Program-made: the position numbers and the translations under genes
Shown here: positions 53,401-62,394 of the stretch, piece after piece
Position numbering within the stretch: position 1 is the stretch's first letter
Layout: each line of letters starts with the position of its first letter
Origin: Rhizobium sp. AAP43
GTDB taxonomy: Bacteria; Pseudomonadota; Alphaproteobacteria; Rhizobiales; Rhizobiaceae
NCBI RefSeq assembly: GCF_001296045.1
Contig: NZ_LJHS01000009.1
Coordinates: forward strand, 62,001-126,000
Length of the DNA stretch: 64,000 bases
Direction: 5' to 3'
The notes under the pieces: generated by a model
Seen by the model: the letters and a program-made list of their open reading frames with translations, nothing else
Databases searched by the model: none
What the model was told of the DNA's origin: nothing

Positions 53401-53979
53401 TCAGTCTGCCCGTTTCCTGCCGGTAATCATGGCCCGCACCAGATTCTCTTTGTGCTCGATACTGGCCAGCACAACACCGCCGATATGCAGGCCGATCAGC
53501 CCGAGCGTCGAATAGACAAGCACCTTATGTGTGTCTTCGACCCATTCGATGCCCCAGTAGGCGTCGGTCGTCATCATATAGCCAGTGGTGACAATGCCGG
53601 AGATCATCAACAGCAACGCAATCACCATGGCGCCGCCGGCTGGATTGTGGCCGATATAACGCTTGGCCTTCATCGCTGCACTTTCGGCGATAAATCGCAA
53701 AACCGTCACCGGGCTATAGATGAAACTGGCAAAGCGCGCATGCTCAGTCCCAACAAGACCCCAGACGACACGGAACACGATCAGCGCAGCGATGATGTAG
53801 CCGGAGGCGATATGGGCGTCTTTCCATTCGTCGCCCGTTACAAACGAAAAGGCGAAGAAGCCAACCAACGCCCAGTGGAACAGGCGCACCAAAGGGTCCC
53901 AGACCTTGACCAGCGCCGGCCGCGTCGCGCGGCCGGACTGGAGGGTGCCGGGCATGCTGTGCTCGGCGCTCGACATCAC
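53401..53979 (-). CDS. Cytochrome b561 family membrane protein
   Basis: 192 residues with four or five helices. Heme-ligand candidates are His35 (LFHW), the His in AHIASGY and the His in GLIGLHIGG, as in b561 and hydrogenase-type cytochromes b. It starts at GTG overlapping the PepSY gene stop by four bases. Electron carriage in the inner membrane, possibly coupled to the periplasmic PepSY protein, is inferred from the pair. Confidence 0.87.
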   Translation of the reverse strand: MMSSAEHSMPGTLQSGRATRPALVKVWDPLVRLFHWALVGFFAFSFVTGDEWKDAHIASGYIIAALIVFRVVWGLVGTEHARFASFIYSPVTVLRFIAESAAMKAKRYIGHNPAGGAMVIALLLMISGIVTTGYMMTTDAYWGIEWVEDTHKVLVYSTLGLIGLHIGGVVLASIEHKENLVRAMITGRKRAD

Positions 53980-54242
53980 TCGGCTCCGACCTGTTCGCCG
54001 GTTGCCGGGTTGAAAATGGCTTCGACCTTCTTGCCGTCCTTGATGCCATAGACTTCGTAGCAGCCGTCCTCGACCTTGACCTGGCGCACGTCATAACCAA
54101 GTTCGGTGGCCTTGGCCTTCATGGCCTCTTCGGTCATCCACTTGTCCTTCGGGGCGTCACACTTGGCGGTTTCGTCTTCTGCCTGGGCAAAACCGGCAAA
54201 GGAAGCAAAGGTGATGAGCGAGAGAGCAATAAGCTTGTTCAT
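53976..54242 (-). CDS. Secreted PepSY-domain protein
   Basis: 88 residues: signal peptide (KLIALSLITFASFAGFAQA-E, cleavage near residue 21) then a PepSY-like fold with DKWMTEEAMKAKATELGYD, VRQVKVEDGCYEVYGI and FNPATGEQV. A Cys at residue 28 and one in VEDGCYEV are in the mature part. The start at 54242 follows from the signal peptide. It is divergent from a second PepSY gene that heads a two-component operon, and overlaps the cytochrome gene by four bases. Confidence 0.85.
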   Translation of the reverse strand: MNKLIALSLITFASFAGFAQAEDETAKCDAPKDKWMTEEAMKAKATELGYDVRQVKVEDGCYEVYGIKDGKKVEAIFNPATGEQVGAE

Positions 54243-54374
54243 GATAGGGTTCCTCATAAGGACGACGGGGCGGGATTGCCTTTCGCCGTTGAGCAAACCC
54301 TAGGGGACACGGGCTGAGCGTTACCTGACGCCAAATGTCAGCGAAACTTCAGCTTTCCAATGATACGTTAGAGC

Positions 54375-54713
54375 ATGATCGAAACACCGCGCCCTCTTGT
54401 CTTGCGTATCGCGGCCCTTGGCCTAGCCGTGATCGGCATCATGGTATCTCTGCCCGTGGAGGCAGAGGATGAGCATAGAGAACCCGAACACGACATATTG
54501 CGCGATGGCGTTGCGAGCGGCAGGATCAAATCCTTGGCGGACCTGCGTCGCATCGTGTTGTCGCGGGTCGACGGGGATATTGTCTCGGCCCGCATAGAGC
54601 AGGAACACGGCCTGGAACTCTACGAATTCCGCGTGCTCCGGCGCGATGGTCGCCTTGTCGAGGTCGAGGTTGACGCCCGCTCCGGCAAGATCAGGGAAAT
54701 CGAGAACGACTGA
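54375..54713 (+). CDS. Second PepSY-domain protein
   Basis: 112 residues: hydrophobic signal/anchor (LVLRIAALGLAVIGIMVSL, about 8-26), then a PepSY domain with SLADLRRIVLSRVDGDIVSARIEQ and YEFRVLRRDGRLVEVEVDARSGKI. It ends in TGATG, overlapping the response regulator start. Together with the response regulator and kinase it forms a translationally coupled set, and may act as a periplasmic sensor for the kinase. Confidence 0.83.
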   Translation: MIETPRPLVLRIAALGLAVIGIMVSLPVEAEDEHREPEHDILRDGVASGRIKSLADLRRIVLSRVDGDIVSARIEQEHGLELYEFRVLRRDGRLVEVEVDARSGKIREIEND

Positions 54714-55378
54714 TGCGCATCCTGCTGATCGAAGACGACCCGCGGATTGCCCGCGACATTACCACCCATCTTCAGCGTGACGGCTATGTGGTGGTGCATG
54801 AGACCGATGGTGAGGCCGGCTGGTTTACCGGAGACGAAGAGGACTTCGCCGCCGTGGTCCTCGATCTCGGTCTGCCCGGCATGGATGGCCTTGCCGTCCT
54901 CAAGCGCTGGCGCAATGCCAACAGGCGTATGCCGGTTCTCGTCCTGACCGCGCGCGGAAACTGGCAGGAGCGCGTCGAGGGCATCGATGCCGGCGCTGAC
55001 GACTATCTGCCAAAGCCCTTCCAGATGGCAGAACTGCTCGCCAGATTGCGAGCCATCATCCGGCGGACGGCCGGTCAGGCGAGCCCGGTGCTGGAATTCG
55101 GAGACATTGCGATCGATACCCGCAACAAGACGGTGAGCCTTGCTGGTCTGCCCGTCGACCTGACGCCGCTCGAATACCGCTGCCTCACCCATCTTGCCTT
55201 GCATGCCGACCGGCACGTCACCCAGGCGGAATTGACAGAACAGCTCTATGCCCAGGACTTCGAGCGCGACAGCAATTCCGTCGAGGTGCTGATTGGCCGC
55301 CTGCGCCGCAAACTCGGTCGCGACGCTATCAGCACGCGCCGGGGCTACGGCTATAAGATGGGCGGGCCGGAGGCGTGA
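54713..55378 (+). CDS. OmpR-family response regulator
   Basis: 221 residues: receiver domain (phosphoacceptor Asp51 in VVLDLGLPGMDG, Lys near 101) and C-terminal winged helix (about 127-218; EYRCLTHLALHADRHVTQAEL). The GTGA overlap with the kinase and TGATG overlap with the upstream gene show tight coupling. It probably controls the divergent PepSY/cytochrome b561 genes. Confidence 0.92.
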   Translation: MRILLIEDDPRIARDITTHLQRDGYVVVHETDGEAGWFTGDEEDFAAVVLDLGLPGMDGLAVLKRWRNANRRMPVLVLTARGNWQERVEGIDAGADDYLPKPFQMAELLARLRAIIRRTAGQASPVLEFGDIAIDTRNKTVSLAGLPVDLTPLEYRCLTHLALHADRHVTQAELTEQLYAQDFERDSNSVEVLIGRLRRKLGRDAISTRRGYGYKMGGPEA

Positions 55379-56748
55379 ACCGCTCAATCCGCATACGCTT
55401 CTTGAGTGTCTCGATCGTGAGCGTCGCCGCGGCTCTGTCGCTCGCGGCTTTCGTCTTCGTCGGGCTTTTCACTCGTAGCCTTGAGCACCGGCTCGATCAG
55501 GAACTGACCGACCACCTCAACAATATCGCCGGCCAGATCGAATTCGCCGCAGATGGAACCGTGCGCCTGCCCGAACGCCCGACGGACATCCGCTTTTCCA
55601 CCCCCTATGGCGGCCTCTATTGGCAGATCGCCGACGACCTGCGTGGCACTGAAACGCGCTCCGCCTCGCTCTGGGACTACACGCTTCCCCTGCCCGACGA
55701 CCCACAGGAAACCGGCACAATCCACCGCTATGACATTCCCGGCCCCGAAGGCGAGACCCTGCTTGTCCAGGAGCGCAAGGTGATCGTCAAAGCGCCAGAC
55801 GGCGAAAGGCCCCTGCGGCTCGCCGTCGCGATCGACACCGCGACCGTCAAGGAAGCCCGCCAGGCCTTCGTATCCGATATCATCCCCTATCTCCTGGCAC
55901 TCGCCGCCTTCCTCGTCGCAGCATCGCTTGCCCAGCTCACCTTCGGTTTAAGGCCGCTTTTAGCCATCGGCGAAAGTCTCGACCGCATCCGCGCGCGCCA
56001 ATCAACCCGTCTCACCGGCCCGCTGCCTGGCGAGCTGAAGCCCATGGTCGACGCGATGAACCGCCTGCTAGATGACCAGGACGCGCTGATCGCCCGAGCT
56101 CGAGCCCGAGCCGCCGACCTCGCCCACGGTCTGAAGACGCCGCTTACCATTTTGGCCAATGACGCCGAGACGCTGAAGGAACGCGGCGAGACCGAGATCG
56201 GCGAGGAACTCACCCACCTGGCCAGCGTCATGCGCAACCATGTCGACCGCGAGCTCGCCCGCAGTCGGATTGCCGCAACGGCCAGTATGCGCAGCGCTGA
56301 CGCAGATCTTGAGCAGTCGGTGGCCATGATCGTCCGCACACTGAAACGAACACCAGACGGCGAACGCCTCGCCTGGCAGGTCAGCGTTCCCACAGGTCTG
56401 CGCCTTGGCATCGACCCGAGCGACTTGCAGGAACTGATCGGCAACATCGTCGAGAACGCCGTGAAGTGGGCTCGTCAGCGGATTATGATCGACACCGTGG
56501 CGACGTCGTCCAGCGTAACCTTATTGATCGCCGATGACGGCCCCGGTGTCGTCGAGGCCGATCTCAAGCGCATGACCGAGCGCGGCGTGCGCCTCGACAC
56601 GCGCATCGCCGGCACCGGCATCGGTCTCTCCATCGTCAGCGATATCGCCGAGGTCTACGGCATCGATGTCGAAATCGCCAACCGGGAGCCGGCAGGCCTC
56701 GGTGTCACACTGCGGTTTGCAGCAGTCCCATCCGCGCCAATCGGCTGA
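55375..56748 (+). CDS. Sensor histidine kinase
   Basis: 457 residues. Starts at GTG overlapping the response regulator stop. Helix 1 (about 8-32), a periplasmic region (about 33-165) with glycine/proline-rich loops, helix 2 (about 168-190), HAMP-like linker, His251 (LAHGLKTPLTIL), then HATPase_c (about 340-455; DDGPGV, GTGIGLSIVSDIA). The H-box is of the HGLKTPL kind seen in PhoQ-like kinases. The PepSY protein may be its accessory sensor. Confidence 0.91.
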   Translation: MNRSIRIRFLSVSIVSVAAALSLAAFVFVGLFTRSLEHRLDQELTDHLNNIAGQIEFAADGTVRLPERPTDIRFSTPYGGLYWQIADDLRGTETRSASLWDYTLPLPDDPQETGTIHRYDIPGPEGETLLVQERKVIVKAPDGERPLRLAVAIDTATVKEARQAFVSDIIPYLLALAAFLVAASLAQLTFGLRPLLAIGESLDRIRARQSTRLTGPLPGELKPMVDAMNRLLDDQDALIARARARAADLAHGLKTPLTILANDAETLKERGETEIGEELTHLASVMRNHVDRELARSRIAATASMRSADADLEQSVAMIVRTLKRTPDGERLAWQVSVPTGLRLGIDPSDLQELIGNIVENAVKWARQRIMIDTVATSSSVTLLIADDGPGVVEADLKRMTERGVRLDTRIAGTGIGLSIVSDIAEVYGIDVEIANREPAGLGVTLRFAAVPSAPIG

Positions 56749-57071
56749 TCGATTGTGCGGAATTTCAGCATGGGCGAAGACCGCATCGCGTGCGCGACGA
56801 TTTCGCACCGCAAAAGAAATCTTGACTTCTGCGCCAAACAAGCGCATCAGCACGTCAGCTTTCCCTTCCGGCCGCCGCGTGAGCGAGCCCAGCGACATCT
56901 GAGACGCGAAGAAGGTGAGGCGCGAAATGTTGAAGGTGGTATGTCCACCCGAGCGCCGGAAAGCTTTTTTCCAACTTACAAGTTCCCAAATCACGCGGGG
57001 TTCTTGACGCCAATGCCAGCTAGTTCGCAAATCTGCGATCTGGTCGAAAGGCTTTTGGCGCCCCGAAAGGT
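56749..57071. other. Intergenic leader of the DEAD-box helicase gene
   Basis: 323 bases on the plus strand with no convincing coding frame. CTTGAC occurs at about 56821 and again at 57003, but no good -10 follows at the right spacing. CGAAAGG lies ten bases before the helicase ATG. A long leader is common for cold-induced helicase mRNAs. Confidence 0.45.
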
Positions 57072-58478
57072 ATGACTTTGACCACTTTCGATGATCTTGG
57101 CCTCTCCAAGAATATCGTCGCGACGCTGACGACGCTCGGCTTCACGACCCCCACTCCTATTCAGGAAAAGGGCATCCCCGTCGTCCTGAGCGGACGTGAC
57201 CTCATCGGTCTCGCCCAGACCGGCACCGGCAAGACGGCCGCTTTCGGCCTGCCGATGATCGAGATGCTTCTCAAGGACGAGAAGCGCCCCGACAACCGCA
57301 CCACCCGTGCCCTCATTCTCGCCCCGACCCGCGAGCTGGTGAACCAGATCGGCGAGAACCTGCGCAGCTACCTGCGTCGTCTGCCGCTGAAGATCAATCA
57401 GGTCGTCGGTGGCGCATCGATCGGCAAGCAGCAGCTGCAGCTCGAAAAGGGCACCGACATCCTCGTCGCCACGCCTGGCCGCCTGCTCGACCTGATCGCC
57501 CGCAACGCGATTTCGCTGCGCGCCGTCCGTTACCTCGTTCTCGACGAAGCCGACCAGATGCTGGACCTCGGCTTCATTCATGACCTGCGCAAGATCTCGA
57601 AGATGGTCCCGCCGAAGCGCCAGACCCTGCTCTTCTCGGCAACCATGCCGCCGTCGATCGCCGATCTCGCCGCAAGCTTCCTGACCGACCCGCTCAAGGT
57701 CGCCGTGTCCCCTCCGGGCAAGGCCGCCGACAAGGTCGAGCAACATGTGCATTTCGTCGCCGGCCAGAACGCCAAGACGGAAATGTTGAAGAAGATCCTC
57801 AACGACAACCCGGATGGCCGCTCCATCGTCTTCCTGCGCACCAAGCATGGCGCGGAAAAGCTGATGAAGCACCTCGACGCCACCGGTTACTCGGTCGCCT
57901 CGATCCACGGCAACAAGAGCCAGGGTCAGCGCGAGCGCGCCTTGAAGGGCTTCCGTGATGGCGAGATCAAGACGCTGATCGCCACCGACGTTGCCGCGCG
58001 CGGCATCGACATCCCGGCCGTCTCCCACGTCTTCAACTACGACCTGCCGGAAGTTCCGGACGCCTACGTCCACCGCATCGGCCGTACGGCCCGCGCCGGT
58101 CGCGAAGGCATTGCCATTGCGTTTTGCGGTCCCGACGAAGGTCGCCTGCTGCGGGACGTCGAAAAGCTGATGGGCATCGAGATCCCGGTCGCCTCTGGCG
58201 AACCGCCGGCAAACCTCGCACGCCCGGCGCGTCCGCAGCGTCGCGGTGGTGGCGGTGGTGCTGGCGGCAACAACCGCAACCATCAGGGTCAGGGCCAGGG
58301 TCGCGGCAAGTCCGAAGGCGGCGCCAAGGCTGATGGTCGTCCGGCCAAGACCGGTCACCGCAAGGGCGGCAATCGTCCGGCCGGTGGCGGCGGCCAGGGT
58401 CAGGGTCGTCCAGCTACCGGCGGCCAGGGTCGTCCCGCTCGCTCGGGCACGGCAGGCGGACGTCGCCGCGAGGCATAA
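57072..58478 (+). CDS. DEAD-box ATP-dependent RNA helicase
   Basis: 468 residues of the RhlE/DeaD type. Motifs: Q-motif region TPTPIQEKGIP, Walker A AQTGTGKTAAF (about 48-58), PTRELVNQIGE, TPGRLLDLI, DEAD in VLDEADQML (about 157-165), SAT, and helicase C-domain ATDVAARGIDIP, HRIGRTARAGREG. A long Gly/Arg/Gln-rich tail from about residue 385 is likely an RNA-binding extension (GGGGGAGGNNRNHQGQGQG-like). It remodels RNA in ribosome assembly or mRNA decay at low temperature. Terminator follows. Confidence 0.95.
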   Translation: MTLTTFDDLGLSKNIVATLTTLGFTTPTPIQEKGIPVVLSGRDLIGLAQTGTGKTAAFGLPMIEMLLKDEKRPDNRTTRALILAPTRELVNQIGENLRSYLRRLPLKINQVVGGASIGKQQLQLEKGTDILVATPGRLLDLIARNAISLRAVRYLVLDEADQMLDLGFIHDLRKISKMVPPKRQTLLFSATMPPSIADLAASFLTDPLKVAVSPPGKAADKVEQHVHFVAGQNAKTEMLKKILNDNPDGRSIVFLRTKHGAEKLMKHLDATGYSVASIHGNKSQGQRERALKGFRDGEIKTLIATDVAARGIDIPAVSHVFNYDLPEVPDAYVHRIGRTARAGREGIAIAFCGPDEGRLLRDVEKLMGIEIPVASGEPPANLARPARPQRRGGGGGAGGNNRNHQGQGQGRGKSEGGAKADGRPAKTGHRKGGNRPAGGGGQGQGRPATGGQGRPARSGTAGGRRREA

Positions 58479-58503
58479 GCCGACGCAGCAGCAAGTTAAA
58501 GAA

Positions 58504-58533
58504 ATGGCGCGACCTCGGTCGCGCCATTTTTGC
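58504..58533 (+). terminator. Intrinsic terminator after the helicase gene
   Basis: ATGGCGCGACC and GTCGCGCCAT arms with a short loop, followed by TTTTTGC. Partly usable by the convergent gene. Confidence 0.85.
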
Positions 58534-58554
58534 ATCAACGGTTCAAATCGGACC

Positions 58555-59199
58555 TTACAGCCCCTGAATGAACGGATTGCTGCGCCGCTCGTCGCCGATC
58601 CGGCTACCGGGGCCGTGTCCGCAGATGAAGCCGACATCATCACCGAGTGGCAGGACCTTGTCGCGGATCGATGCCATCAGCACCGCATGATCGCCGCCAG
58701 GCAGATCGGTTCGGCCAACAGAGCCGGCAAACAGCACATCGCCCAGATGGGCAAACTTCTGAGCACGATTGAAGAAGATCACATGACCCGGCGCATGGCC
58801 CGGGCAATGATAGACCTCAAATTCATGGCCGGCGAAGGAAAGCCGGTCGCCATCCTCAAGCCAGCGATCAGGTTCGACGCTGCGCATTCCATCGATCCCG
58901 TATGTGGCCGCCTGGGTCTCGATCCGCTGCAGCAGCGGCAGGTCGTCCCGATGCGGCCCGATGATATCGAGGCCGGTCTTTTCCTTCAGTTCAGCCGCTC
59001 CGCCGGCGTGATCCAGATGCCCATGCGTCAGCCAGATTTCCTTGAGCGTGATCTGGTTTTCTTCGATAACCTTGAGGATGACATCCACATCGCCACCCGG
59101 ATCGACGATCACACCCTCGCGGGTCTCGTCATCAAACAGGATCGTACAGTTCTGCTGAAACGGGGTGACGGGGATGATTCCGGCTTGAACCTGGCCCAT
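58555..59199 (-). CDS. MBL-fold hydrolase (glyoxalase II-like)
   Basis: 214 residues with the metallo-beta-lactamase core. Metal motif His59-Gly-His61-Leu-Asp63-His64 (THGHLDHAGG), a later His in HCPGHAPGH, an Asp in HLGDVLFAGSVGRTDLPGGD, and a terminal HGPGS. This is the YcbL-type arrangement that hydrolyses thioester-like substrates such as S-lactoylglutathione. ATG at 59199 chosen because homology starts at MGQVQAGIIPVTPFQQN; the longer frame to 59733 has no support. Confidence 0.9.
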   Translation of the reverse strand: MGQVQAGIIPVTPFQQNCTILFDDETREGVIVDPGGDVDVILKVIEENQITLKEIWLTHGHLDHAGGAAELKEKTGLDIIGPHRDDLPLLQRIETQAATYGIDGMRSVEPDRWLEDGDRLSFAGHEFEVYHCPGHAPGHVIFFNRAQKFAHLGDVLFAGSVGRTDLPGGDHAVLMASIRDKVLPLGDDVGFICGHGPGSRIGDERRSNPFIQGL

Positions 59200-59270
59200 G
59201 GCAAGCGCTCTCCTTGTTCGCGACATCAGCGGCCCGCATAGCATGCCGCCGTCGCCACGCGAAGCGATCG

Positions 59271-59435
59271 TCAGCGCGAAAGACCATAGGCTTGCACAAT
59301 CGGCGTCTCGGGGGCCACCGCGACCTGGGAAATCAGAAATGCGGCAACGGCGATCTTCGCGGTAAACACGAGTATAGCGACGTTGCGCAGACCAGATCCG
59401 CTCTGCGGCGCCTGGGCTTGGTTCAAAACCATCAT
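59271..59435 (-). CDS. Small single-pass membrane protein
   Basis: 54 residues: polar N-terminus (NQAQAPQSGSG), one hydrophobic helix NVAILVFTAKIAVAAFLISQVA (about 18-39), a short Pro/Glu tail ending YGLSR. AGGAAAT is about ten bases before the ATG. Not similar to a named family, but the amphiphilic layout looks like a real small membrane peptide. It sits upstream of the glyoxalase-like gene on the same strand. Confidence 0.45.
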   Translation of the reverse strand: MMVLNQAQAPQSGSGLRNVAILVFTAKIAVAAFLISQVAVAPETPIVQAYGLSR

Positions 59436-59693
59436 GGCACGATATTTCCTGGTTTGTTGCGCCACCCTGCGGCGGCGATTGTCGGACGAGCTTGATTGTC
59501 TGCTCCGTGAAACGACGAGCGCGCCTGTAGGTTTCACAAGATTGGTCCGGTTTTGCGATACCCGCGATTTTGTTGGAAATTTGCCACAGTTGTGCATAGG
59601 TTGCGCCGCAAGGCCGGGTGGGACGACACCTGGCATGGGACAAAGATTCGCGACCTTGGCTGATGCCGGATCGCTGAGAAGAAGGACAAAAGC

Positions 59694-60209
59694 GTGATTC
59701 GCCAGTCTGCGGCAAAGACTGCCAAGAAGACATTGCCGGAAATGCCGGTCGTTGACGACAAGGCTATCGATTTCGAGACCATCGAGAATCTGTTTTTTGC
59801 CTATCGCGACTTCGTCTCCGACCCGGACGCAATCCTGGCCAAGCTCGGCTACGGGCGGGCACACCATCGCGTCGTGCATTTTGTCGGTCGCCGGCCAGGC
59901 ATGACGGTGGCCGATCTCCTCGCGATCCTGCAGATCACCAAGCAGAGCCTCGCCCGCGTGCTGAAGGAACTGATCGACAGCGGCTATATCCGCCAGATGG
60001 CAGGCCCCGCCGATCGACGCCAGCGCCGCCTTTATCCGACCCTTGCCGGCCGCGAACTGGCGCTCGCCCTCTGCGAACCACAGTCACGCCGGATCGCAGC
60101 CGCCATGGACGGAATGACGGACGAGGAACGCTCCGCCGTTCGCCGTTTCCTCGCCGGCATGCAGGGCCAGACTGTGGAGCCTGCCATCGACACCGACGGA
60201 GTGGAATGA
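59694..60209 (+). CDS. petP: MarR-family regulator, PetP-like
   Basis: 171 residues with MarR winged helix (about 45-130; TVADLLAILQITKQSLARVLKELIDSGYIRQ) and the wing GPADRRQRRLYPTLAGREL. Starts at GTG. It is followed one base later by the OmpR-family regulator; the petP-petR pair is known in Rhodobacter near the cytochrome bc1 genes. Here no pet genes are adjacent. The name is by gene order and family only. Confidence 0.8.
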   Translation: MIRQSAAKTAKKTLPEMPVVDDKAIDFETIENLFFAYRDFVSDPDAILAKLGYGRAHHRVVHFVGRRPGMTVADLLAILQITKQSLARVLKELIDSGYIRQMAGPADRRQRRLYPTLAGRELALALCEPQSRRIAAAMDGMTDEERSAVRRFLAGMQGQTVEPAIDTDGVE

Positions 60210-60210
60210 C

Positions 60211-60909
60211 GTGAGCAGCAAGCCTCTTGCCGACGATGCGGCCCATCTTCTTGTCGTCGACGACGACAAGCGTATCCGCGAACTCCTACACCGTTTCCTG
60301 ACTGAAAAAGGGTTTCGGGTCTCCGTCGCCGCTGATGCGGCGGAAGCGCGACGCAAGCTGGAGGGACTCGATTTCGACCTTCTGGTTCTCGACGTCATGA
60401 TGCCGGGCGAAAACGGACTGCAACTGACCCAGAGCCTCTCCGAGGACAAGCGCGTTCCAGTCATCCTCCTCACGGCCCGCTCGGAGGCCGATTCCCGCAT
60501 TGCAGGCCTAGAGGCCGGTGCCGACGACTATCTCGCCAAACCCTTCGATCCGCGTGAACTCGTGCTGCGCATCAACAATATCCTGAAGCGCAACAGCAAT
60601 CCGGACCAGCCGAAGATCGACCAGGTGATGTTCGGCCCTTACACCTTTTCGTTCCTGCGCAAGGAATTGCGCAAGGGTGCAGAAGTGATCCGGCTGACCG
60701 ATCGCGAACAGGAAATCATGTACTTGTTCGCCACACGCGCCGGTGAGACTATTCCCCGCCATGAACTGGTGGCGGAGGATACCGATGTCGGCGAACGCAC
60801 AATCGACGTGCAGATCAACCGCCTTCGACGGAAAATCGAGGACGATCCCGCCAATCCGCTATGGCTGCAGACGGTGCGTGGCATCGGCTATCGCCTCAGT
60901 ATGGACTGA
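60211..60909 (+). CDS. petR: OmpR-family response regulator, PetR-like
   Basis: 232 residues: receiver (Asp61 in LLVLDVMMPGENG, phospho-site region DDYLAKPFDPREL) and winged-helix DNA-binding domain (about 130-230; HELVAEDTDVGERTIDVQINRLRRKIEDDP). GTG start at 60211, one base after the MarR stop. Followed 45 bases later by the kinase gene. Confidence 0.88.
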   Translation: MSSKPLADDAAHLLVVDDDKRIRELLHRFLTEKGFRVSVAADAAEARRKLEGLDFDLLVLDVMMPGENGLQLTQSLSEDKRVPVILLTARSEADSRIAGLEAGADDYLAKPFDPRELVLRINNILKRNSNPDQPKIDQVMFGPYTFSFLRKELRKGAEVIRLTDREQEIMYLFATRAGETIPRHELVAEDTDVGERTIDVQINRLRRKIEDDPANPLWLQTVRGIGYRLSMD

Positions 60910-60954
60910 GACGACAGGACGCCCCGGCTTTGAGCGCCGGGGAAACGGAGGCCC

Positions 60955-62337
60955 ATGACGCTCTTCGACCAGATCCGCAGGGACCGGGAAAAAGGTCCAG
61001 CCACAGGCTTTGCCGTCGCCACCCGCTGGCTGCGCTACCGTCTTCCGACGGGGCTCTTCGCGCGCTCTATCCTGATCATCATTCTGCCCATGCTGATCCT
61101 GCAGACGGTCGTTGCCTTCGTCTTCATGGAGCGACACTGGCAACTGGTCACAGAACGTCTGTCGGCTGCCGTAACACGCGACATTTCCGCAGTCATCGAA
61201 CTGCTCGATCGCTATCCGGGTGCTGAAGATTTCGACCAGATCGTCGATGTCGCCGCCAGCCGGTTGAACCTGATCGTCTCGCGCGAACCGGGCACAGAGC
61301 TTCCGCCCCCGCGGCCCCGGCCGTTCTTCTCGATCCTTGACCAGATCCTGTCCGACGAAATCGCCAGACAAATCAGCCGCCCCTTCTGGATCGACACTGT
61401 CGGCGATTCGCGCCTCGTCGAGATCCGCATCGTGCTCGGCGACAATACCCTGCGCATTCTTGCCCGCCGCAGCGAGGCCTATGCCTCAAACACCCATATC
61501 TTCCTCGTCTGGATGGTCTCGACCGCGCTTGTCCTGATCGTGATCTCCATCCTCTTCTTGCGCGGCCAGATCCGGCCGATCCTTGCACTCGCGGATGCGG
61601 CGGAAAGCTTCGGCAAGGGACAGAGGCCTCCGGGCGGATTTTCGCCCCGTGGCGCTGACGAGGTCCGTCGCGCCGGCCTTGCCTTCATCCTGATGCGCGA
61701 ACGCATCGAACGTCAGATCGAGCAGCGGACCGCGATGCTGGCCGGCGTCAGCCACGATCTGCGCACCATCCTGACCCGCTTTCGATTGCAACTGGCGCTG
61801 ACCAGCGATGGCCCCGAACTCGACAGCCTGAACCAGGACGTCGACGATATGCAGATCATGCTGGAAGGCTATCTCGAATTCGCCAAGGGCGAAATCGAAG
61901 AGGATGTCGGCAGCCTCGATCTGACTGTCCTGTTTTCAAAGCTCGACGACGATTTCGCCCTGCACGGCAAGACGCTGACATGGCGCATCGAAGGTGAAAG
62001 CACTGTTCAAGTGCGCCCGAATGCCTTTGCACGACTGGTGACCAATCTCGCCTCGAATGCACGCCGCTATGCAAACACACTGGAGATCGTCGCCCGGCAA
62101 ACGCCGAAATGGCTGGTCGTCACCTTCGACGATGACGGCCCGGGCATTCCTGCCGACTCGCGTGACGACGTGTTCAAGCCCTTCTTCCGGCTTGATGAGG
62201 CACGCAATCTGGATGCATCGGGCACCGGGCTTGGCCTTGCAATCGCGCGCGACATCGCACGCAGCCATGGCGGCAACGTCGTGCTCGAGGACAGCCACCT
62301 TGGCGGCCTGCGAGCCGTCATCCGCGTGCCGTTGTAA
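60955..62337 (+). CDS. Sensor histidine kinase (EnvZ-like)
   Basis: 460 residues. Helix 1 (SILIIILPMLILQTVVAFVFM, about 36-56), periplasmic domain (about 57-180), helix 2 (IFLVWMVSTALVLIVISILFL, about 180-200), HAMP (about 200-255), catalytic His267 in GVSHDLRTILTRFRL, and HATPase_c (about 350-455; DDDGPGIP, GTGLGLAIARDIARSHGG). Same operon as the MarR and response regulator genes; EnvZ-like proteins of this type control membrane and respiratory genes. Confidence 0.92.
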   Translation: MTLFDQIRRDREKGPATGFAVATRWLRYRLPTGLFARSILIIILPMLILQTVVAFVFMERHWQLVTERLSAAVTRDISAVIELLDRYPGAEDFDQIVDVAASRLNLIVSREPGTELPPPRPRPFFSILDQILSDEIARQISRPFWIDTVGDSRLVEIRIVLGDNTLRILARRSEAYASNTHIFLVWMVSTALVLIVISILFLRGQIRPILALADAAESFGKGQRPPGGFSPRGADEVRRAGLAFILMRERIERQIEQRTAMLAGVSHDLRTILTRFRLQLALTSDGPELDSLNQDVDDMQIMLEGYLEFAKGEIEEDVGSLDLTVLFSKLDDDFALHGKTLTWRIEGESTVQVRPNAFARLVTNLASNARRYANTLEIVARQTPKWLVVTFDDDGPGIPADSRDDVFKPFFRLDEARNLDASGTGLGLAIARDIARSHGGNVVLEDSHLGGLRAVIRVPL

Positions 62338-62394
62338 TCTGCGATTTTGGATGGGCGGTATAAGCCAAGAGGGCGACAAGATCGCCCTGCCCGC

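Noticed and set aside
56991-58643. A 550-codon minus-strand open frame over the helicase gene
   Set aside because: Antisense of an intact DEAD-box gene with all motifs; low-complexity Ala/Thr/Arg translation.
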